This document shows positions 56,745 through 64,000 of a stretch of DNA of 64,000 bases, piece by piece (positions within the stretch are counted from its first letter, which is position 1; every line of letters begins with the position of its first letter). The stretch lies in contig JAPTYO010000010.1 of NCBI GenBank assembly GCA_036873135.1, positions 27,025,772 to 27,089,771 of the forward strand, read 5' to 3'. The notes below the pieces were generated by a model, which was not told where the DNA came from, did not search any database, and saw only the letters and a program-made list of their open reading frames with translations. The stretch comes from Clarkia xantiana subsp. parviflora (lineage: Eukaryota > Streptophyta > Magnoliopsida > Myrtales > Onagraceae). A program made the position numbers and the translations under genes.

Positions 56745-58990
56745 TACCAAAAATTGGTATGTAGTTCGATGATGAGCAAGAAGCCTTTAATTTTTACGAC
56801 ATATATGCTAAAGAAGTTGGATTTAGTACCCGAAAAAGTAAAGGAAACCGTGACAAACTTGGAAGATGGACAAGTCGATTATTTGTTTGCTCATGTGAAT
56901 GCACTCGCAATAAGGATAAAAGAGATGTAAAATGTCATCGATCTGAAACACGGTTCAATTGTCAAGATGAGCTAAAACTGAATATCAACCGAGTTAATGG
57001 TAAGCTCAAAGCAACTAATTTTTTTTCTAAGCACTCGTGTTTTGGCTTCTCCTAGAAAGCGCATATTTTTTAGGTCGCAAAGAAATATGTCTTCTTTACA
57101 AAAGTTTGAAGCTGAATTAGCAGAAAATTATGGAATAGCTCCAAAAGCTATCATTGAATTAATGACAAAACGGGTCGGTGGACTAGAGAATCTTGATTTT
57201 TTTTTCAGATGACTACCACAATTACCTAAGGAAAAAAAGAACTGAAAAAGTCAAAGTTTGGGATACTGGAGGTTTGATGGAATACCTACAAAGGATGCAA
57301 TTAGATGATCCTAATTTTTCTTATGCCATACAAGTAGACATTGATGATCTCATTACAAATATTTTCTGGGCGGATGGACGTATGAGAAGTGATTATGACT
57401 ACTTTGGCGATGTAGTATGTCTAGACACAACATATAAGAAGCATAAGGATGGAATATCGCTTGCATTATTTGTTGGTATTAACCACCATAAGCAAACTGT
57501 TATTTTTGGATTAACTCTATTATATGATGAAACGAGTGCCACGTTTAAGTGGTTGTTCGATACCTTTGTCCAAGTGATGTTAGGAAAAAAACCAAAAACC
57601 ATTCTTACATACCAAGATGCTGCAATGGCAAGTGCATTACTAGTTAGTTGGCCCGAAACTCATAATAGATTATGTATATGGCATATGTATCAAAATGCAG
57701 CAAAACACCTTAGTCATGTATTTGAAAATTTTGCTGATTTTGCCAACGATTTTCAGAGATGTATATATGAATATGATAATGAAGAAGACTTTATTATTGC
57801 TTGGAATAAGATGCTTGATAACTATGACCTTCAAGAAAATAGTTGGTTGAAGAAACAATATGAAGTGAAGGAGAAGTGGGCTTTAGTGTATGGTCGAAAG
57901 ACATTCTGCTGTAATATGACATCGACCCAATGAAATGAGTGCATGAACAACCAGATCAAGAAGTATATTAACTACTACTTCGATCTTTTCCGCTTCTTTG
58001 AGAACTTTGAAAGGTTGGTGAGTGATAGACGTTATAAATAATTAAAATTTGATTATTATGCGTCTCAAAGTAAACATTTTCTATGTGTGAAAGTTGAAAT
58101 ACTGATCAAGCAAGAAACATATACACTCCTGCTATATTTAATGATTTTAATGAGCAGTGTTGTTGCTTGCATGGAATTGTGAACATAATATGGTTGAGGT
58201 GGTTGAAGCAGTAACCACATACAAAGTGTTATCCTATAGAAAGTCTTTGCCTCATTTTGTTAAGTTTGACTCAGCTAATGTAAAAGTGGAGTGTAGCTGC
58301 AACAAATTTGAATTTTCAGGAATATTATGTTCTCATGCGTTAAAGGTTCTCATGCTCCACAATATTAAGAGGCTTCCTGATGAGTACATTTTGAAGAGAT
58401 GAAGGACTGATGCTAAAGTTGGATCTCTATGTTCTAATCATATCTCCAATGAACTCTCTAGTCCCCAAGCCAGTATCGGTAGCCGTTACAAGTTGTTGGC
58501 TAGATTATATGCTAACTTGACAATGAGAGGTTCACTAACAGATGAATCTTTTAAAGTTATTGTGGATAGCCATAATGAAACTCTAACAAATATTGAAGCG
58601 ACATTTAATGGATTGTCAATGGTGGATAAATCTGGACAGCATTCTGGTGCAAAAAACAAAGAAGTACTTGTGGGTAGAAAAATTAAGAAAGTTAAGGGAA
58701 TAAAGTTGAAAACGAGTTAAACAGGTGGATCTCGTAGAATAAAAGGTGCTTTGGAAAGAGTTGTAAAAAAGAAAAGGCCTAGAGAAAATACTCTCCAAAC
58801 TCGAGACCAATTAATGGTATGTTTTATGTTTTTTCTTTTACTTTTTATATTAAAAAATAACATTATGAACATATTATTTATTAATTATTTGAATACTTTT
58901 TAAATTATATATGACAGTCCAATAGTAATGTTCGTGAATCCGGAGATGGACATTTACGATATTACCGACTCAGATATATCAGCTCCCTCT
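56745..58990 (+). pseudogene. FAR1-like (MULE) transposase pseudogene
   Basis: FAR1-family proteins combine a FAR1 zinc DNA-binding domain, a MULE transposase domain and a SWIM zinc finger. All three are here in order. 56765-57047: FAR1 domain (EAFNFYDIYAKEVGFSTRKS, WTSRLFVCSCEC). 57050-57200 continues in another frame (SPRKRIFFRSQRN, AENYGIAPKAIIELM). 57193-57933 is the transposase core (CLDTTYKKHKDGISLALF, TYQDAAMASAL, WHMYQNAAKHL). 58270-58350 is SWIM (VECSCNKF...GILCSHALKVL). A basic tail (VVKKKRPRENTL) near 58770 precedes a GTATGT donor-like site. Stops (a TAG just before the FAR1 domain, TGA at 57931) and frameshifts (near 57045, in a T-run at 57190, and after 58040) make it dead. It lies inside inverted repeats with a 9-bp duplication, so a transposase is more likely than a host FRS regulator. 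Confidence 0.85.
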
Positions 58991-59852
58991 CACCAGTTAG
59001 GTAAATCACTAACACTTAGGTACAATTTTTTATATTTTTTTTAACTATAATGATCAACCATGCTTATCGAAACATGTAGGTTGATGAACATGGCTTCATG
59101 GATGGCAATGTGGACAATATTGGTTTTACTCAAATGCTTATGGGATCTTATCCCTTAGAGGTAACAATATGATATTGACAAATATTTTTGTCACAATTTG
59201 ATTATTCTTATTATTATATATATATATTTAACTATATCATATTATATATTAATTATTTTTGCCATTGTATTATTTCTTATTAATTTAAAGAGCGATGTGA
59301 ACTCAAACTTGACCATGCCTAGTGCCAGCCTCCATTTTGATATGTTACAAGCAACTTAAGGACTAATTGTACGACTAGTATAATACATGTATGTGTACTA
59401 ACATAAATTAATAAATACAATTTTTGTACTTGGGTAAAAAAATCATAGCTTTTTAGTATTTTAATTTTATTGAATAAAGTTTCTATCGAAACTAATTTAT
59501 TTAGCATTCTACTTTTGCACGAAGAGAAAACAACAGACAGAGTAACAACAATTAAAGTGATAATGTGACTGTAATGAATATAAGAATGCGTAGAATGTTC
59601 TAAAAAATCTACTGTTTTTTAAACTTTTGTTCTGCTCTTTTTTTAAATTATTTATTTGTTGAATTAAATCAATAAATATTGATATTATTACTTTTATTTT
59701 AGTTTATATGTTTATAATATATATATATAAGGTATTATATGTTAAATAATAATATATAAGGTAACATTCTAATGTAAATAGTATATATTATTTACTAAAT
59801 AATAAAATAATGTATATTAATGTAGGGGTAATTTTTGGTAAGGGATTCCAGA
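58991..59852. other. AT-rich 3' part of the MULE
   Basis: Possible remnants of small C-terminal exons of the transposase gene up to about 59355, then AT-rich DNA with no recognisable gene. Toward 59700-59852 it becomes the inner part of the MULE's right inverted repeat. Confidence 0.4.
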
Positions 59853-59860
59853 CTTTGTGG

Positions 59861-60706
59861 TAGGGGTGAGCTCGGGACAAACATGCGGGGTTTTTCAAGA
59901 AAATGTTCCTAACTCTAGTTTTCGGGATTTTCCATAACTGTCCCTAGCCCTAGCCCTGTGTTAAACATTTGAAAAAGTCCCTACTTGGACGGGACTTTTC
60001 AAATTCGGGAAGGGCTAGGGACAACCCTAGTTTACACCTAAAAACGAAAATAAACGTTAATTTTCAACTCAAATACAAATTCAAGTTCAAGCATTCATCA
60101 AATTCACGAACACATACATTGAATTCACCAACACATATATCGAATTCACGATCACATATATCAAGTTCACAAGCAATTCATTAAGTTCGCACACATAGAT
60201 TAAGTTCTACAATACGAACACTAACATTCAAGCTCAATGCAGCTCCAAATCAACTCCAACTCCAAGTCAGCTCCAAATCAACTCCGAATCAGCTCCATCA
60301 TTTGAAAAGAGTTGAAGATTTAAATGGTAAAATATAAAACTATAAATAAATGTTATAGTGCAAAGAATATTTAAAGGAAAAGCTAAAACTGAATGTCCAG
60401 ACAGTTTACGATACCTTGACGAAGAAAGAAATGAAGTTAGGTTAGATACTTAGTAATTAGGTTTTATTTTATTTTATTTTATATTCATCTAGTTTAAGTA
60501 TAATTAGATTATTTAAGTTGTGAATTGTTGAATTAGGGCAAATATCTAGGGACATTCGAGACTTTCGGGATTTTTTAAAAAAAGTCTTAGCCCTAACCCT
60601 AGTTGGGAGTAAAAATCTCTCCCATGCGGGTTCGGGCCCAATTTTGGGACGGGCTAGTGTGGGTTTTTCGGGAATTCGGGTTGTCGGGTTTTTTTGCTCC
60701 GCCCTA
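59861..60706. mobile_element. Non-autonomous hAT element (846 bp)
   Basis: Flanked by identical 8-bp duplications CTTTGTGG (59853-59860 and 60707-60714). Terminal inverted repeats TAGGGGTGAGC and TAGGGCGGAGC (read from the right). Subterminal CCCTAGCCCT/GGGATTTT motifs occur in inverse orientation at each end. No transposase; the interior holds short repeats such as AATTCACGAACACATA and CAACTCCAAATCAGCTCC. Confidence 0.88.
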
Positions 60707-60905
60707 CTTTGTGGGAGATATAATATTGATAATGTATATATAATAATAATAATAAAGAAATAGAAAGAATACAAAAATAAAATTTTGTTGTAAAAAGAAA
60801 GGACGTCCGGAATGAAAAGATAGATTTTTGGGAAGCGCGTGTGATGAATATAAATAAGAGAGAGAATAAGTCGGAAAAGTGAAGATGTATGGTCCAGATT
60901 AATAA

Positions 60906-61168
60906 GAATTTTTTACTTAAATAGGGATATAGGAGGTTCGAAATACTTAAATATAAAACATTAGGCATCAAATACAAAAATGGGGTTCGGGGCACTTTCA
61001 AAGTGCGCCGAAGCCACGTGCCAGCAGTAGGGAACACTTCTCTGCTGCCATGTGGCAGTGAACAGTGTTCGGGGCACTTTGAAAGTGCCCCGAACTCCAT
61101 TTTTGTATTTGATGTTTAAGGTTTTACATTTAAGTATTTCGAACCTCCCATTTTGGTAAAAAAAATTC
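60906..61168. mobile_element. 263-bp MITE with 9-bp target duplication
   Basis: Ends GAATTTTTTAC and, inverted, GAATTTTTTTTACC. The arms (GGAGGTTCGAAATACTTAAA, ATCAAATACAAAAATGG, GTTCGGGGCACTTT) pair along most of the length. It is flanked by GATTAATAA at 60897-60905 and 61169-61177. The 9-bp size suggests mobilisation by a Mutator-type transposase. It sits in the right inverted repeat of the larger MULE. Confidence 0.85.
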
Positions 61169-61195
61169 GATTAATAAAGCATGTGACGTTTGTCT

Positions 61196-61204
61196 CTCTC
61201 GTAG
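61196..61204. repeat. 9-bp target duplication CTCTCGTAG, right
   Basis: Identical to 55150-55158. Confidence 0.8.
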
Positions 61205-61729
61205 TATCTCAATAAACCCCCTGTCCTAATGTTATATAATTATAATGAAAATAGGAAATGAAGTTACCCAAAAGTACGAATATGGGTTAGTTTTCCTAAA
61301 CATAGTAATAAAGTAATAATAAGAAGTTTGCTTTAATTACTGGATGCATGGAAACTGCCCATCGTCCTAAAATCACGATGAGCTTCTCATTAGTCATCAA
61401 ATTGACGAAACTCCAGCTCCAAATATATCATCCCACCACAACTCCCCCCACACAAACCCCCCCAACATAATAATGCCTTGAATTGCACTGCGTTGTCATG
61501 CCTTTTGCTTGCGTACGTTACAACCATCTCCTCCCAAGTATACTTATTATTATTATTGTTCCCGTATTTATATACTATATCGTATGTGTACGCGTGTGCA
61601 TATATATATATATCACTCCATGTATGTTGTTTTGTGTTTCAGAATTGAAAGCTCGAGTGCCGATAAGCTCGAGCGAACGATTCAAGCTATAGATCATCAA
61701 ACTACACTTTTATAGATGTCCAAAAGGTT
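61205..61729 (+). promoter_or_regulatory. Promoter and leader region of the RIC gene
   Basis: Spacer between the MULE and the start codon. A TATATATATATATCACTCC stretch near 61597 could serve as TATA region. An upstream ATG at 61716 closes after five codons, a possible tiny upstream ORF. Positions are inferred. Confidence 0.35.
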
Positions 61730-63214
61730 ATGACAACAAAGATGAAGGGTCTTTTGAAAGGTTTAAGATACATTTCTCAGATATTCGGTACGTGTATCTA
61801 TATATTAATTTGAGATCTTATGTACGACAAGTTAAAAAATAACCTCGTAGCTACGTACGGTACCGGTGATTTTGTTTTGCAGAAAACGAGGAAGAGGAAG
61901 AATTTCAGATTGGTCTCCCTACAGATGTTAAGCATGTTGCTCATATTGGATGTGATGGTCCTGCAGCTAGTGCACCCAGTTGGGTACGTTTTTTTCTTCA
62001 AGTCCATCACATCACATGTTGCTTTAATTTAATCGACCGGAAATTCAGATAACATTTTAAAGTATAAATTAAGGCTATATCAGCTGTCCTAAAATATATA
62101 TTATGATAATATATGGTTTAGTCTTTATAATTCATGAACAGTTGGCTTGTTGAACTTTTCATTTAGACAAATTACTAGTTAGATTTATGTAGAGTTGCAG
62201 TAGCTCCATCTAATTTCATAGCAAGTGCCATCAAAATTCAGTCTCTCAAAGTTCAACTAGCAAATATCATCAAATTTTCGTGAAATTCTTCTTCAACTAA
62301 CAAATTACAATTTTTTCAAGCACTCAGCTACCAGTTTCACAAATAACATGCAGGTATTCCCATTTAATAATGCATTAATCGGATATTTAAGTTTTTCCCG
62401 AAACTTCATATAAATTCAGTTAGCAATTTATTTATCTAAAACAAAAACAAAAAAAAGTTGGGATTGTGCTAGCAAAATCGCACAAACACCAAACACTCAG
62501 CTAACAACTTGCTCATTAATTAAGCTAAAAAAATTAAATAAATTATTACATTGTATGGGGGGGATCGTATCGTTTCTATATCAACACCGAGATATGCAGA
62601 TGGATGAGTTTAAAGGGAGCAATGCAAATGGTGGCGAGACAAAGGATGGCGGTCCTACTGAGTTGACCAGTCAAGGTATGTATTTATATATATAGAAACA
62701 TATTATTCATATGTAAGTAAACAAACACAGCTAGGGCTAGGGCTAGCTACTGGTAGTGGTGATGATATTTACTGAATGGCCTTTATTGTTAGATTCGGTT
62801 AGGAGCAACAGTTCGTACGTGTCGTGTGTGAGCCCGGGCAAGGAGCGGGACAGGGAGATGCCCTTCCTGCCGAAAGCGTCCCGATCGAGACGCTCAACGG
62901 GGTCTGAATCATCATCAGGGACAAAGAGCAAATCGGCAGCCAGGCATGCGAGGAGAGCTTCTAGGGGATCGGAATCGGGCCGAGATCTCGGTGTCGACTC
63001 CGCACTAGGAAGCGAATCTCCGATGAGGTACCCCACACCCGATATCCCTAAGAAGACTAGAAGAAAGAAGTCCAAGGAAACTGGTGGTGAGACCTCCTCT
63101 AGGCCATCTAGGTCAAGCAAAACTCACACTTCTGCCTCCAGTGACCTACCCTTACCCGATCAAGGTCCCAATATGGAGGATATGGGGGATAAGAGAATAA
63201 GCATTACATCTTGA
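61730..63214 (+). CDS. CRIB-domain-containing RIC protein (ROP effector)
   Basis: RIC proteins bind active ROP (plant Rho) GTPases through a CRIB motif and relay them to cytoskeleton, exocytosis or calcium. Exons: 61730-61787, 61883-61983, 62600-62675 and 62793-63214. The GT-AG junctions join in frame to 218 residues. Residues 1-19 (MTTKMKGLLKGLRYISQIF) resemble the N-terminus of the RIC9/10/11 subgroup. An acidic NEEEEEF is followed by the CRIB IGLPTDVKHVAHIG (about 28-41), continuing CDGPAASAPSWMDEFKG. Position 42 is C where most family members have W. The rest is basic and serine-rich (SRSRRSTGSESSSG, KKTRRKKSK), with no other domain. The start at 61730 is chosen over ATG 61742 because MTTK fits the subgroup. 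Subgroup assignment rests on recall of the family, so no symbol is given. Confidence 0.88.
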
Positions 63215-63676
63215 TCATTTAGCATCCATTTTTTAAATGAGCTAGTTAATTTCGGACATATATGTTCAACACAACATGACTCCAAACTGAAACCACCATT
63301 TTTCTAGTAGATCTTTTCATGTTTTTTCCCCCTTACTATCTATCTATCTATGTATAACCAACATTCTGTCTATATTTTGATATATATGGATCTGAAATAT
63401 ACACTATTTTTATGCCCATTCTCTATTACAATTCACTGTCGACTCGAAAATGGCACGTACCTATTTCGTAGTCATCCTCCAAAAGAAGCAACCAATGGGA
63501 GGAGCATAATGCACTTTATATATCTTGCTTGGCAAGGTACAAGAATACAAAAACATCTTAGTGTCTCTCAATGATATTTAATGAAGTGGATGTGATGAAT
63601 TCAATAACATTAACTACTTCTGGCACGAAAATGCATCAATCTTTTATATATTACCATAACAACTCTCTTTAAATCA
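63215..63676. other. Intergenic region between convergent genes
   Basis: 3' regions of the RIC gene and of the minus-strand gene meet here. A CTATCTATCTATC microsatellite lies at 63337-63350. No other feature. Confidence 0.5.
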
Positions 63677-64000
63677 TCAAAACGCTGCCCATCCCGAACC
63701 TGCTGAGCTCTTGGTTGAACCTGAGCTAGCTGTAGAAGGTAGATTCCTCTGCAAAATACCGTTATATGATTAGATTCCTACCATTATTGGACAAAACAGT
63801 TTAGTGTTGAATCGTGGGCATGTTCTAAGCAACAAAATGCAGACTTAATTAACTTCTGTTGGCAAATCCATGTGTAGGAAAATCATACATTCAGCAATAA
63901 AGGATGTAAATGTAATTATTGTACCTCGAGTGATGAAAAATCTGAGAATGGATCTTCAGTGCTTCGCCTTGAACTGTCCTTGCTGGAGGAGATTTTGGTA
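63677..64000 (-). CDS. C-terminal exons of a gene ending in DPF and WxxF motifs (possibly NECAP-like)
   Basis: Partial: continues beyond the window. Two exons on the minus strand, 64000-63925 and 63748-63677, join in frame across a GT-AG intron (CTCGAG|GTACAA; TTTTGCAG|AGGAAT). The tail is serine-rich, with EDPFSDFSSLE, then RNLPSTASS, and finishes SGWAAF and TGA at 63677. DPF and a C-terminal WxxF are motifs by which endocytic accessory proteins bind adaptor appendage domains. A NECAP-type protein is one candidate, but the visible 48 residues cannot prove it. The coding sense is supported by splice sites, an open joined frame and the low-complexity acidic/serine style. Confidence 0.6.

Larger units (their letters stand above)
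55159..61195 (+). mobile_element. Mutator-like element with FAR1-type transposase, degenerate
   Basis: 6.0 kb. Termini GGACAAACATCACCTGCC (left) and, inverted, AGACAAACGTCACATGC (right). Inverted-repeat similarity extends a few hundred bases (TTAATCTGGACCATACATCT, CACTTTTCC, CACACG..CGCTTCCC, ATTATATACATCAATAATAT). 9-bp duplications CTCTCGTAG flank it, as expected for Mutator-type transposition. Inside is a plus-strand FAR1/MULE transposase pseudogene. Later insertions in it: a small MULE-like MITE (55729-56250), a hAT (59861-60706) and a MITE (60906-61168). The left terminus is doubled (55159-55292 and 55293-55412). Confidence 0.75.

Noticed and set aside
56745..58990. Functional host FRS transcription factor
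   Set aside because: Several frameshifts and stops break it, and it lies within MULE inverted repeats and a 9-bp duplication.
62743..63120. 125-codon minus-strand ORF
   Set aside because: Antisense shadow of the last RIC exon.

Overview
This window is nuclear DNA from a flowering plant, most likely a eudicot. It holds three real plant genes with introns. The rest is mostly LTR retrotransposons, MULE and hAT elements, one LINE fragment and AT-rich spacer. No tRNA, rRNA, CRISPR or bacterial-type operon was seen.

Layout. 1-19.8 kb is a nest of Ty3/gypsy elements of the Tat (Retand-like) type. A minus-strand element A is represented by a 3' LTR split between 1224-1475 and 18531-18856. It is interrupted by a plus-strand element B of the same family (1476-18525, 5-bp duplication ATAGG), which lacks its 5' LTR, gag and pol. 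B is in turn interrupted by a full-length minus-strand element C (6211-17073, duplication GACAT). B and C each carry, antisense to the pol direction, a broken intron-containing gene of the 'putative gypsy-type transposon' kind. They also carry several tandem-repeat arrays in the long stretch 3' of pol. At 19.8-23.7 kb lies a 5'-truncated minus-strand Ty1/copia element.

25.4-28.2 kb (minus) is an intact nine-exon gene for the small (catalytic) subunit of ADP-glucose pyrophosphorylase, the plastid enzyme that commits glucose-1-phosphate to starch. 30.75-37.33 kb is a young, nearly intact copia element with matching AAATG duplications. 37.7-44.6 kb contains a non-autonomous MULE, an AT palindrome, a 5'-truncated LINE, a lone Tat LTR, a 622-bp tandem duplication and a 0.7-kb foldback repeat. 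44.6-49.4 kb is a second member of the 19.8-kb copia family with a large internal deletion. 50.2-54.9 kb is a copia element with unusually short LTRs and a polyprotein frame broken only by stop codons.

55.16-61.20 kb reads as a degenerate Mutator-like element: long terminal inverted repeats, a 9-bp duplication CTCTCGTAG, and a FAR1-like transposase pseudogene inside. It was later hit by a non-autonomous hAT (8-bp duplication) and a small MITE (9-bp duplication), both in its right inverted repeat. 61.73-63.21 kb (plus) is a four-exon gene for a ROP-interactive CRIB-motif (RIC) protein. It converges tail-to-tail on the last two exons of a minus-strand gene (63.68-64.00 kb) whose product ends in a DPF motif and a C-terminal WxxF motif.

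The host genes are not functionally linked: one acts in plastid starch synthesis, one in ROP GTPase signalling, and one is possibly an endocytic accessory protein. The strongest unusual signals are the FAR1-type MULE with a doubled left terminus, the two antisense extra genes in the Tat elements, the one-ended element B, and the 18/36-bp minisatellite inside element C.
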